Positions 27,714 through 41,500 of a DNA stretch of 64,000 bases are shown here, piece by piece. The DNA is from Syngnathus acus (taxonomy: Eukaryota; Chordata; Actinopteri; Syngnathiformes; Syngnathidae). The first letter of the stretch is position 1. Every line of letters starts with the position of its first letter. Under the pieces are notes generated by a model. That model worked only from the letters and a program-made list of their open reading frames with translations, ran no database searches and was not told where the DNA came from. The DNA lies in the NCBI RefSeq assembly GCF_901709675.1, contig NC_051102.1, forward strand, positions 9,123,412-9,187,411, written 5' to 3'. Made by a program: the position numbers and the translations under genes.

Positions 27714-29529
27714 TCAACCCGGACATTCCTTGAGGTTGACGGGCCCAACCACCGAAGGCAACCTGGCGAACGAGACGGACTCGCCATTGACCTTCATGTC
27801 CTGGATGCAGCCCTCAAAGGACGACGTGACAGGCGGCGTCAGCAGCAATGACATCTTGTCTGCAGGGAGCGCAGTAAAGTCGGCATGTGATTTCAATTCC
27901 AAACGACTTCTTTGACCTCACACAAATCCCATCGATATGTCAGTTTCTTCTAACCCACTTCCAGCTGTCCCAATACTTTTGCACACACCGTTTAAATGCA
28001 TTCAAGAGTAGACAGGCACTCACCGGGAAGGCCCCCCACATAGAGGGGATATTTGGTCAAAGTGGCAGTGGTCGACGGTGGGCCTATCTTGTATGTGTCC
28101 ACCGTGTCCACATGCAGTTGCACAACGTTCTTCCTCTTGATGACTGCAAGATTTGGACAGACGTTTGAGTGGTGCGTAGAGAAAGAAAGAAAGAAATTCA
28201 AATATGGCGGCGATGGCATTTTACCAGAAATTTTATGAAACGTTCCATCGCAGAGTGTCGTTTTGGGCTGGACGGATGCCTTGAACTCGCCGTTGCCGTT
28301 GTTCACGAGGGCCACCACCTGGTTTGAAAAAGAAAAAAAGTCACCGAGTTGCTACACGCTCATAGAAGGAAAGAAGAAAAGAAAGCTGAAATCAAATTGA
28401 AAAATCCTCACCTCTCCCCTGAGCAGGTAAATACTGACGTAATGGCTCGTGGTCAGTCCTTGATGAGTTTTGCCAGAATCGCCCACGTGCAACAGAAGTC
28501 CAGTCGGCGTCCTGGGACGAACGTTAAACAGTAGCTCAAAATCGGAGCCCACGGCGAAGGAGTCGTCTGGAAGGCAAGAAGGAAACGTTATTTGAGAACG
28601 GCGAATTGAGATTGTTTTGATGGGACGTAGTGAATCCTCACTGATGACGACGTGCGCGCCATCCCCCGAGAAGTAGGCCCCCCTCTGAGCGGGGCCCTCA
28701 AAGCAGGGGCCGGCCCCGTGGTTTGCAGACGGATTCAGCATGGCCGCGCCGTTCATTTTAAACTGGCGCACACAGCCGGACACGCTTTGCTTTGGGAGGT
28801 TCTTGGACTACGGGTCACACAGAGGGCCAATCAAAACAGAGCGTTTGACATTGCTGTGGCGTTCTCTACCTTTAACTCTTTGTGGAGGTAGTCGGGGGCA
28901 GTGCCCAAGAAGACGGGCGACGTGAAGTGCTTCATGGAGGCCACGTCAGCCGCACTCAGTTGACCGTCCTGCGCTCGTATCCCATCCACCACCAGGCGGA
29001 ATTTCTTCTTCTCCAAACTGAACATCACCTGCAGGATGAGAGTGGCCAAGAAGCGTCAGGTGCGTCGAGGCTATTCAGATGGTCCTTCAAAAACGGGCGC
29101 GTTGGTTGTCTCCCCACCGAGTGCCACTTTCCATCGTTGTACTTCTCCCTGTTGAAGATCTCATTGTCTCTGCCCACCGACAGTCTGATTCGCCCTTTCG
29201 ACATGTAGAGAGCCAGATGAGCGCTCCCTCCCCTGGTAGCGGCGAAGAACAGCAGGCCTTCGGGGGATCGAGTCCGGATGTCCAGAGAGAAGTGCGGCCT
29301 GGAGAGAAACAAGGACAAAGGCAACTCTGACAAATGCTATCCTGAGACCGTTATGTCCTTCCTGCTGCCTTCTACGGTCGGACTCACTCACTCACCTGGG
29401 CTGCAGCACCTGCAGGGGCAGGCTGTAGCTCACGCGGCTAACGGGCCCCCCCAAGTGATACGCGTCTGGCACCAGGTCAGGTAGCGCGCACGGAGACGCG
29501 CTCTCGTTCATCACATGCATGGCGAATTC
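27714..29529 (-). CDS. lama3: lama3 part: linker and LG4-LG5 domains
   Basis: Exons 29396-29529, 29118-29298, 28870-29028, 28642-28807, 28412-28566, 28225-28318, 28024-28143, 27714-27859. The linker ([18 protein letters not shown]) leads into LG4: [40 protein letters not shown] and [15 protein letters not shown]5 has [44 protein letters not shown] and [14 protein letters not shown]. The C-terminus [10 protein letters not shown] matches human GPVSLNGCPDQ. In mammals the LG3-LG4 linker is cut by proteases to mature laminin-332. No linker exon break other than the 1.4 kb intron at 29530-30973 separates it from LG3. Confidence 0.95.
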
Positions 29530-32500
29530 CTGAGACACAAGCAGAGAGACTCGGATCAAAGCTGGCCCTTTAAGAGAATTACAAATGGCTGAGTTCTTCT
29601 GGGATACCCTAAATACAAAACAAGGCGGGGTAATCTAAAATACTGGATTAGATATTTTCATTGGAACACACACACCAAGTATTTCTCGAGTGTCTGTTAA
29701 GAGGTGATCAAGCGCGGCTTTTCACTTTCATGACAACCGTACGCACGTTAAATTTGGAATGTGCTGTTGTGCAACGTTGATGCCGGAGTGAGTAGGGTCG
29801 GATACATTTTGGGCCTGACGTGTACCAACGGCCTTGCAAATAGCCATTGAAAAAAATACATTTGGATTTAAGTCATACAAAATGGATGAACATATGGACT
29901 GTATATATATTATTATTCACGTTTTAATTCTGCTCTGACTGTGATTGCTAAAACCAGTAGAATTCATATTTTAATTCCATTTTTATGAATGTTATATTTT
30001 GTATGGGATGTGGAAAGCAAAGACAGAACAACTGAGTGTCATATAATATTTCTTGAACGTCCTCATAGGAATTGACTTTCGAGAGCTAAGGGATGTTTAT
30101 TTTTTATTTCCAGGTGCGATGTTAATCCAGCATTAAGGATTATATCTGTAACGTTTGTGCAGTTCAATCCGTGTGGGTCAGGAGGACATGCTGTAATTGG
30201 ATATCTTTCTTCAGTTGGGATTTCATAAACACAATCTGAGCATTATCATTTTTATGCTTTGCTACTTTATTAAAAAAGCAAATGCTTCTAAATTGCTATT
30301 GTTTTAATTGCGTGTCATGCAGATTCTAAAAGCGTCTGATGATTTACATTTTGGGGGTCTTGTTTGTCCATGACAAATCTAAATTTAAAAAAAATGATGG
30401 TCATCTGGAGATGTTTAGTTTCTATTTGTTTTTTTTTAATCTTCCAATCCTGTCATCACTGAGAAATAAGTGAAGTTGCACAAGTCACGATTGAAATGGT
30501 GAATGATGGAGTGCTTGTGTGTTACTGTCATCATGGAAGAAAGAGACAATGAGATGTTTTCAGTCAAGCCTTGTCATTTATGAGTGCCGCTTAAGCATCG
30601 AAACATCTGACGAGATAAAACATGGATATGAAATTTGGAATGGCTTATGATGCTCCTGTTGCTTTTATTGAATGAATGAATGACGGCCAAGAGAAGCAAG
30701 CGTGTTACGGTTAGACTCTCATCAGCGGGTCTTTAGGCTCCTCCTCCTTCATCTCTGGAAATGAGGCAGCAGAATCAAGTCAGTCAAACACATCAAGTCA
30801 CACCTTTCAACGGCAGCGAGCACCGGGCGGGGATGGGCCCGACAGAACAGCAATTGAGCAGCCATTGAGCTCACTCACACGGGAGCTGCTGTTAGCCACA
30901 ACTCACGCATATGCAAAATTTGGGCGGAATTGATCCTGCTTGCTGAAAACGTAACTTTTTGCTTTTCGCTCACCTTCTTGGGGTCACGATAGAGCATCTG
31001 TTGGACAGGACTGTCGGGGGTGCACACGTCCAACAGGACATCTCCGGACGACCTGAATTCGCTGAAGTCTTCGGGCTTGTACAGATTGCTGGGCCTGCGA
31101 GCGAAACAACAAACACGCCGTTCAAAAGACGATGACGAGCGGACGCGACTCGCCCGTGATAATCACCGTCTGGTGTAGAGGTTGGAGATGCAGCCTTTGA
31201 ACTTGTCTCGGCCCAGAATCACCGAGCTACCGGTGTCCGGCACGGAGACGCTTCCGCTCTGCTCCGTGCCGTTGTCGTCGTCATCGATGAGCATCTCCGT
31301 CCTGTGGGGAGCCATAAAAAAAATGTGAGCTCGCTTCGACTCTCATGTGATGCAGTATTTTCTATTTTGACAACGAGATTGCAAATGGCCACGGATTGAC
31401 GCGTGCGTCGCTGTCCTACCTGCCGGCTTTTCTGGACACGGTCAAATAATGCCAGTGGCCATCGTCGTATTTCTTGTTTGAGATCCACATCTTGTTGCTC
31501 AAAGACACAACCACGTTGCCATTTTGCAAAGCCAGATGGATGTCGTTAGCCTGAAGGAATAAAGCAATTGATTGTGAATGATGGCTTTGAAGGCAAAGCG
31601 ACGTCACGGTCGAGCTTTCAGGGACCGACCGCTTTTTTCGACTGCAGGAGGATGCCGTCCTTGTCGGTGCTCATGAATCCCAGCGACACGGACATTTCGT
31701 TGGCAAGACCCAAGTCGGACAGGTCCGCCGAGAGGGAGCTCCCGAGGCTGAATTCTGCTTTCCGAGAGGTCTGCGATGACAAGCGTATGCATAAGGGTCA
31801 TTTTGATCCCAGACTGCAATATTTTAAAAAAAAACAAGAAACATACCAGGGAATCTTTGGGACAACCTTTGCTGATGCCGACTTTCTCGTTGATCTGTTT
31901 GACATTTTGGTTGAGCTTAAAGTTGTTCAAGCAGCCTCTGAGGGCTTGCATGGTGATGTTGTTCCTGCCAGCCAGCAGAGAAGCCGGTTAGTGTGACAAC
32001 AAGCTTTCCTCACACGTAGCAAGAAGCAAAAATCTGCTATGCATACTTTTCCCTCATTTCCATTGGCGCACCACCGATGTAGAACTCTTTAAAGTCATCC
32101 ATGGCGAACTGGACTTGGGCCGTGGCCACCTCCTTATTGGCTATGCGGACTGTAAATTTACCCTTGCTGGTTAAAATGATAAGAATGTCCACCCAATCGC
32201 GGACCTGAGGGGAGAAAAAAAAAAAAAAAAAAGAACGTGACCATTCTGATGGTAGCGTCATCAAGTCACGAAGCTTTGACTTACCGGGAACGATTTCACA
32301 TCATTTGTGGCTGGTTCTGGCAGCAAGTTGCTACGCAGGTGGACGGCACCCTTCTCTATGGTCGCGGTGAAGTAATTGCCCTTATGTGGGAAGGAAACGA
32401 GATGGGGACATTTTTTATTTTTTTAAACATTGCAAAAATGTCCTAATGATGTCATGACGGAACAATTTCAAAGAGACACATTACCAAGAAGGACTTACCT

Positions 32501-35500
32501 GGTTCTCAATGTACAAGAGCAGCCCGTTTTCCGCATGCGTCATGATGGACATGCCGATGAGGAGGACCGTTGTCTTCTTGTCGATTTTCACGCGGCCGTA
32601 GCCAGTGCCCTCCAAGTAAAAGCCCAGCGGAGAAACATACCTGTGTACACCAAAACAAGCAGATACTGGTTTTGAAATCAGAAATGCAAAGTGAAAAATC
32701 TTTACACTCAATAAGTTTCATAATGGTGACTGTTCGACCTGCCTGAAAAGTAATTTTTCCAGTATTTAAAAAAAATAAAAACAAATGTCAAAATGTAGCT
32801 TGTATATAATACTAATATATGATAATAATAATAATAATACAGTTTAAATAATACAATTTCATTTCAAATGATATAATAATAATAATACAGTTTAAAGAAT
32901 CTAATTTGAAATGATTGCCACCCAAACAGAGACCAACCTCTTGCATGGAGTTTCCACATTGATGTTGTGTTTGTGCTTGAAATTGTACAGGCTGACAACC
33001 TTGTCGTTAAAGTAGGCCATCTCGATGCAGCCTTTGTACATGGGATATTTGAGGGGCGCTGGAGGCTGGCGAGGAGAAAGAAAACACAAGCTGGCGTCAT
33101 GTCGGTCGGGATAGTGGCCTCCTGGGACTCACGGTGAAGTTGGAAGGGTAGCCTCCCACGTAGAAAACCAGATCTTCCGGGGTGAGGTCCAGAAGGTTTT
33201 TCATTTCGGCTCCCCGGTTGGTGGCCACGGTCGGAATGCCGGGAGTGTCCGACGTGTAGTCTTTAGTGAGGGTCAACTCTGCATCTTGATAAATTCTAAA
33301 TGACAACAAGTGAGCAAGATTTGAGTGTGCCACATTTTGAGGAAAACTTGAATTTTGGTGCAAAAAAGTTTGTCTGCAGACGATTTTACCTGCGCAGGTC
33401 GACTTTATCAAACTTGGCTGGGTTGGACGGAGATGTGGTGACGGAATCCGTTTTGATCGTGTGCTCAAGTCCGTCCAGCTTGTAGACACCGTACAGCACG
33501 TTGTTCCTCAAGACCATGCCGATGTAGTTCTTTGAGGGCTAGATAGAGAAGGCCGTTTGCGTGAGGACTTCAATTCATCCATCCCCTCCCTTTCCAGACT
33601 CACATCTTTGTTGCCAAGGTACATCACAAACATGTCTCCTTTGTCTGCCGCCTGCCTGCGTCTGCGTCTTCCATCGCCCCTGCCCTCGGGCCTCTGCAGG
33701 GACAGGGTCAAATCGGTGTAGGCCTTCAGCTCCTCCACGTTCTTGGGGGGATGCAACTGCACGTGGGAGTTGCCGTTGAACTTCATCGGGATGGGAATCT
33801 GGAGGAAGGCACGGAAAATCGTTAGGAGAAGACCTTTACCCCCCATGGGCACCACGTAGCTCCGCCACTGCGCATGATGTTTGACAAAGAGCGGGCCGTC
33901 ACCCTGTTAGCGGCGTCGCGCGCTTGGTTGATGAGCTCCTTCAGTTTCTTGACGTTGTATGTGATGTTCTTCAGTGGCGTAAACTGCGAGGTCAAGGTCT
34001 CCACCTCCGTGATCTTGTCGCTCAGCGTCGGGATGCTTTTCAACAAGTTCCTCACTGAAAACGGTCGACAAATTGCATGACAGAGACTTTCTTTGGTCTT
34101 CTTTGGTCTTCTCACCTGTTTGCTCCACGTCGTCCAACGCGCCGCCGAGGTTGGAATCCCCGGGGCTGACGTTGATCTTTGCCATTTCTTTCCTGATGGC
34201 GTCCAGCTTGTCCATGGTGTCGCTGGCCGAGCCGTTGGCCAAAGCGGCCTTCCTCTTGGCCTCGTCGATCATATCCGCAATGTCATCTGAGGGGAAGAAA
34301 ACGGGTTGGAGGTTCCTGCACAATCCTGCAGACGTGGCAATCCCTGTGGCACACTACCTCTTCTAATGTCATTCAGCTGCCTTCGCGCATCCTGAAGCTC
34401 AGCCTCAAGATCATTCTTTTTGTCCTCGCCATTCTTCAGGCGCCGCTTGATGTCAGGAATTTCCCTGGCAGCATCTGGGAAAGGAAAAGGAAGAAGATGT
34501 GAGTGTGTGTGTGTGTGCGCGCGCGCTTGTGTAAGTGAGAGAAAGTGAAAAAGAAGAAGTGATTACCATCCAAGACATTTTGCGCTTCTTCTGCATTCTG
34601 CACCAGTTCGACGCCATTCTCATTCAGGTCTTTGGCCCTTTCCGCCAGTTTTTGGTTTTTGACATTCTATAAAACAAACATTCATGATACATGTTACACG
34701 CAAGGTATTTGCGATGGCAAATTTGTCATCATTTTTTGGGGGGTAAAGAAGGAATCTTACGGTCAAGGCGGTGTTGGCGGCTACTTTGGCTTGGTTGGCG
34801 GCGGCTTCTGCGGCTTGGACGGCGTCCGTGATATTCTTGTAGGCATCGATGGCGTCGTTAGCGTTACGTACCTCGGGGCGATCGCTCGCAGTCTTCACGG
34901 CACTGCAAAGACACAAGAGCTTTGAGTGTCGGTGGAGTTGGCAAAGTCGCTGCCTCGTCGCCAACGTACTCCTCCAGTTCCTTGGACAGCTTCTTGAGAT
35001 TCTGGGCGTGGTCCTCGGCCGCCTCCACGACGTCCTCCTTGGCTGCCACTTTGGACATCTCGTTGACCTTCTTGGTCAAATCGGTCTTGCCGCCATCCAG
35101 CTCAGCGGCCAACTTTTCGTACACCTGGCAAAGCAAAGCATATTTTCAGAATTCCAGTGACCTCACCTCAGCAACAGCGATCTTTATCCGCGGGGACGGC
35201 ATGTTAGGACGTGACAGCTATCTCAATTCCATCGCCTCGTTTATCATAATAGAGTCATAATATTTGCCAAATTCTTCTTGTGTTTTTAGTCCTCGGGGTG
35301 TTCAGTAGGAGTGTGGTGTTCAAGCTTGCGCACCGTTTTGTTGTTGGAAAGCCCTTGGACTAAATTTTCTATTTTCTTCAGCTCGTTCGCCGCCATGGCC
35401 ACCTGCTCCTTGACAGTCTTGCGCTCCTTCTTTAGGTTGTTGATGCGATCCTGTGGGTCAAAACATTAGGTACATCTGACAAACAAATCAACTATTTGGA

Positions 35501-38500
35501 TTTCATCAGATGTTTTTTTTTCTTTTCTTTCTGAGCTGCACTGTACACTTGCTCTTCATGCTTATAGAGCGCATGCGTTCAGTTTTACCCTCAGCGCGGG
35601 GAGAGCCTGAGCGTTGAGTCCGTTCTGGACGTTGGCTTTCTTCACCAGCTCCGTGGCGTCCTTCAGAGCCGTGTCCAGCTCCTTCAGTTTGGCGTCGTAG
35701 TCCTTCAGCTCCTCTTTCAACTTTGTTGCCGAGGCGACGTTCTGGTCCAGCTGTTTACTCATGTCGTTCTTGATGTGGTCCAGGACTGAAGAAGGGAGCA
35801 GTTTCGACAAGTTCATTGATCAATCCTACGCTTTGATGACAATGCACTCGGATGCGGAAAGCTTGAATGAGGTCTCCATACTGTCCAAGCGTTAAAGGTA
35901 CGTCTTACGTTTCCTGGCCTCCTCCCTTTCCTGATCGGCGGCGGTCTTCTGTGGCGTGAAGTTCCTGTTCTCCATTTCCTTCACCATGCGCTGGGCGTCC
36001 TCCAGCATCTTCTTGGCATTCTCGCCAGGCTGCGTTCCCCCGCTGGAGCCGGCGTCCTTCAGCTGCTCCAGCATAGCTGAAAGCACCAAGAGGACGAATG
36101 AAGGTCGCTCACCTTCAGCCAACGACGTCTCATCGACTTTACCTTGGATTTTCTTGAGCATGTCTTGAATGGCTCGGTCCATATCCTGAGCCCGCTTGTG
36201 GCTTTTTTCAACCCCTAGAACTGCTTTGTCAGCATCTATAGCTGTCTGGTCAGCCTGAACGTGAATCAAAGTCACACATTACACTCAATGGATGGATTTC
36301 ATCCGAAATAAAAAAAATGAAATAATGACCTTGTCTTGAAGAGAGCCAATGTCATCGGAAAGAGTCAACATGTCGTCTTTCAGTTGTTTGAGCCTGGAAC
36401 TTTGACCGTTGATAGAGGTGCTGTATTTGATCACCAGATTCTGCCAAAAACAAAAATGTATATTTATATTTTGATATAACACAAAATTTAAAAAAGAAAT
36501 CATTCTTCAACTCAAGTAGATTGTTGCCCTGCCTCACTCTCTGACCTTTGGATTTTTGCCCTGTTTTACTGCCACGTCCTCAAAATATGATTTGTAAGTA
36601 GCATAAACTTTATATAAATGTGAAAATGTCAAGAATATGTCTTGTCAATTTTTGGGGAATGTTTCCAAACCAAGTTGAGGCACAGTGTGAGACAAAAAAA
36701 AGACTGATGATTCCTTATCAGTGATCCCATCTGGAACGTTTGAATGAGCACACCCATCCCTGCCCACCGGCATTTGCCACGTAAGCATGAGTGTCAGCAT
36801 AGAAGGAAGCCACGCCAAGGTGAGGCATCGGGATTCACGAGCTCCAGCATGGTTACCTTGGTGTCCGTAACGGCTCGCTCCAGCTTCCTGAGCCTTTCCT
36901 GGGAGGAGGCGCCGGCGGAGGCGTTGTCCATCTGAATTTTTATCCGTAGCAGTTGGATGTCCAGCTTATCCAAATCTTTCAGTAGAGTCTGAGCGCAGTT
37001 GTCACACTCTAAAAACAAGCGAGCATTTCAAAAAGTAACCCTACGACTCTTTTCTTTTTTTTTTTTTTTTTCTCGTTGACTCACCGAAGCAGCGGTCGTC
37101 TGTGTTTGTGTCTCCGGGCTCCAGTGTGCTCTTGCAAACTGCAGTGATTCAAAACAAATACCATATTAATAAATACCAAATGAATAAAACCCTAAAGATG
37201 AAGATCAATTTGAATATATTATTTAATGGATGACGTCACCTCCGGTCCTAGGATCACAGGTGTTGCCGTTTCCGCCACAATTACAAAGGCGACAGCTTCC
37301 CCCCGGAATTAGCGGGTCACCATAGAACCCAGGAGCGCACCTGTAACAAACAGAAAAGTGGAAATCCATCCCAGCAGAGAAGAAATGACATGTTTGAAAT
37401 TTCCACTTACTTTTCGCATTTTTCTCCGGTGTATCCCGTCCTGCAAATGCACTGGAGGTCGCCGTAGATCTCTCGGCAAGCGACCGCAAAGCTAAAAGTG
37501 AAACGTGTGAGTTGTGTAACTAGAGAACATCTAGTTCTGAGTTCTGTTTCTTTGTTTCGGTTTGTCTTAAGTCACCTGTTTGTGGCTGTACTGAAAGGGC
37601 AGGGACACACCTTGCACGTCCTCTGAGCCGCGTTACCATAGTAACCCTCTCTGCAGTATTCACATCTGTCCCCAGCTGTGTTGTATTGACAATTCTGAGA
37701 CAGACAGAGGACAAAATTGGACTTTTGGGCATGCACTTTGCAAGCGGACCATCAAGTCTTTTCTTCCACGCACACACACACACACACACACACTCCAAGA
37801 GGAGCGTCGACTTGTAGTAGAGAATGCGTTTGATGTCTCTGCAAGGGCGGCGCACACGCGGCAACGCAGGCCCGGTCTTGCATGACCATAACGTAATGGA
37901 GATGATTGAGATGTTCAAATGTGCACAGACTCATCCTCCCTTCAAGGAGAATAATGACAAGGAGAAAAGCACCACGCCATAGCAAACGTTTGTGGTGATT
38001 AAAAAAAAATAAAATGGGGGAAACACGAGATAGACTGTCAAACCTTTGTATTTTATTTGTCAGATTCTTTTTAAAACGGCTTGTGATTGGAGCATCAACT
38101 GTAATGGAGTATTTGAGTAGCGCGAGCTCACCAGACACTTCCCGGTCCAGTCCTCGCACTGCTCTGCCAGACCGTTACAATTGCACGGCACACAGCGACC
38201 CAGATATGGCCCGCTGCCATCTCGAAAGTATCCAGCGGCGCATTTCTACAATAAAAAAAGAGAGCAAAAAAATAGAACAGTAATGCCCACTTGAGACTTT
38301 GAATTCATCCAATATATTTCTTCTTGTAGCGCAATTCCGTCAAATCTCTCGAGACGCCCTTCAAAGAACGAGCAAATCCATAGTGCCCAGAGCGCGGCCT
38401 TTGCCCTTCCTCCCCAGATGAACAAACACACCTAGAGAGCGACCCTTTACCTCAATCCGATTCCTGGCCAAGTCGTTGCTGAAAGAAGGAAAGCCGACCA

Positions 38501-41500
38501 CATGTACCCCGTCGCTCTCTTGCCCGTTTAAGCTGGGATACACCAGCCACTGATCCGCCTGCGGTCTCAACCTCAATCTGCCGACATGTTTGCCGTGTCT
38601 GGGTCGAGTCGCCCCTCCCTGTCGGGGCCTGTTGCCGGCCCAGCACAGCGCCATCAGAGACCCCCACAGCACGATCCTGAGAAGAAGCCCACCGGAGCGC
38701 CGGTGTCGGGCCATCGAGCTATCTGACATTATTGCCGATGTTGAGTCCGTGTGAAATAACGCTCCACTTTCCCCTGCTTCGGCCTCTTAAACTGACAATG
38801 AGGACACGCCCCATCTCCCACTGACTGTACGGAGGCAGACGCACAAGCACGCACATGCCGTTGTTAAGGTGCGCTCTCATTCCTTTTTCATACACACACG
38901 TACACACAAATATGGCTGAATACCATCTGATAAGACGAGAGCAGTGAACATCGTGAAATATCAGTAAATAATCCAACTTGTTATATTATATAAAGACAGA
39001 TTTGTTGATTTCTGTGTCTGGAATGCCTTTCGAGGGTCTGGCAAATTTACAAAGACGCGATTTTGGCTGAGCGCAGTGTGTGTGTGTGTGACTGTGTGTG
39101 TGTTTTACAGTTGTGTCAGACACCCTCAGACAGTCGACTCACACCTGAATCATAGCGTGAAAACAGACACACACAAACATTATTGAGGTGTGTCTGCTGG
39201 ACTTTGACACACACACACACACTTGAACTGTAGGGGATTGAGTGCATACACAATAAAAGTCGCTCTAGTTTATGAGTAACAGTGAGGTCAGGTGAGGTTT
39301 CTCCACTTGTCGACTCAACTTCCCTTACCAAATCCAAGCTTGCCTCATGTGTAATTTCCATCCATCGCTTAAGGGTTCAAACCCACGACCTCTCGACTGT
39401 GTTGCAAACACGCGAACCACTATCTCACTGTACTGCTCTTATAAGCGAAGGTGGAAAACAAACACTGAATCTCAACAAAGAGTCCCAGAGACTAGATGGA
39501 ATGTGTGTATGGGGGGGGGGGGGGGGGGGGGGGGGGGCAGCGATCCCGGCTTTATAACAGCTAATATTATGTCTGCGTGATTGTGCATCGCCGTCCCGTC
39601 ATAGCCCGAGGCCACGCCGTTTTGGCCGGCCAGTTATTTCCTAGCAGTACATTCCGCCCAAGTCTTCAGCTGATGACTTTGGCCCCCGGGGCAGAAGGTT
39701 GCTACGTTTATTTCGGGCGTGTCGGGACAACCTTCGTAGAGGCGGCCCCTCCCCAGCGAGATGACACCACGCTATTTTACTCAACACCTGAGAAGGTGAT
39801 CCTCCCCGTTCTTTCTCAGTGCTGCTATGGGGATGGCGGCACAGGCAGTGGAATTGCTCAAGATCAAATTGACAAATTCCACTCACCTGGCAGGAGTCTC
39901 CGGCAAACTGAGGAGGGCAGGAGCAGACCTCCACGGTGTTCCCAGGACCCCCCGTCCCCGTATCGGTGGCTTCCTCTAAGCCCACCTGGCCCAGACTGAG
40001 CCGCTGGCTCTGCGTAAAATACAAGGCTCGGATCTCCAGACGCGCCAGGCCCGCCAGAACCATCATCAGCTCTTCTCTGGACACGGGCCTGTTGGTGCCA
40101 GCATGGCGCCAGTTTCCCTGTGGACAACAGAAAAAAAGCAGGTGGACAATTGCAGAATCACAAAGCAGGATTTAATATGAATTTAAAAGTAGTCTGACAA
40201 GCTGTGAGCTGTTTTGATTTGTTTACCTCAACAATCTGGACTCGGCCTTGATACAGTCTGTCTGGCAACTGGACTTTTAGAGCAAAATGGACCAGTGTCA
40301 TGTCCTTACTCTAGAACCAAAACATGAAAATGTTTATTCAAACAACATTACTGACAGAAAACATGTTGACTTACAATCAGTAGGACATCAGGTGTTGCGT
40401 CTATCAGAAACATTCCCTCACTGGGAATTCCAAAGGATTTGGACTGGTAGGTGAGGAAACCACCATAAGATGAAACCTGGGAGGACAAAAATACAGCCAT
40501 TAGCCTGTACCAAAAAAAAAACCAACAATGACACATTCTTCTTTAAGTATATTTTGATGAGGCTTCTTAAGTCTCGGACTCACCCTGTCTCCCTGGTACG
40601 AGGCCGGCGCCACCCAGTGCAGAGCTTGAATGGAAGACGGAAGCTCCTGAATGTCCGCCACCGCCGTGTTACTGGCCACGTTCAACACGGACGGAATCTC
40701 TCGGCGGTCGGAACGTTCCAACCTCCAGCCGCGCATGTCCACAAACTAAAAAAACGGTGAGTGAGATAATGACCGATGTCATTTGACGTTGGTGTTTGCC
40801 TGCAATTGTGCACACGACGCCTACCTTGCCCCTGCGTTTTCTGGAGCTGTGACACTTGGCGGTGGCTCCGAAGCAGAAGCAGCCGGTGCACCCGTTAGGG
40901 TCAGACGGGTCAAAGTAGAAGGAGCCGTCCCGACATGTGTCGCACCTGACACCGGCTACATTTCTCTACAGACATACAGAGAGAAGGTAAACAGGCAAAC
41001 AGACAATTTGGCGTATTCGGCGTACCTTGCAAAGACACATCCCGGTGTCGGGGTGACACACGTCGGGCGTGACCCCGCCTTGCTCGCAGTCGCAGGGGAC
41101 GCAATCGGGAAAGCGGTAATAACCTGCGGCGCATCGATCGCACTGGCGCCCGCCAACCCTGGGCTTGCAGCTACACACACACACGGTCAGGTAGTTGCTA
41201 AGCGAAGGAAGAAAAGGCCACAGGACCAGCGTTCACCTGCACTGTCCGGTGACGTGGTGGCAGCCGGGCCCGGCGTTGGCTCGCAGGCCGTTCCCGGAGC
41301 AGTCGCAGCCCTGGCAGCCCAGCAGGGGATGATAACTGAACGTCTGGTTCCGACACACGTCGCAGGCCGGCCTGACGGTCTGAGGCGGGCACAAGCAGCG
41401 GCCCGTCACCTCGTCGCACAGCCGGCGGCCGCACTCGCACGCTGCGGAGGAAGACATTGCAATATGCGCCGGCGGATGTTGTGCAGTTTGCCTTTGACTC

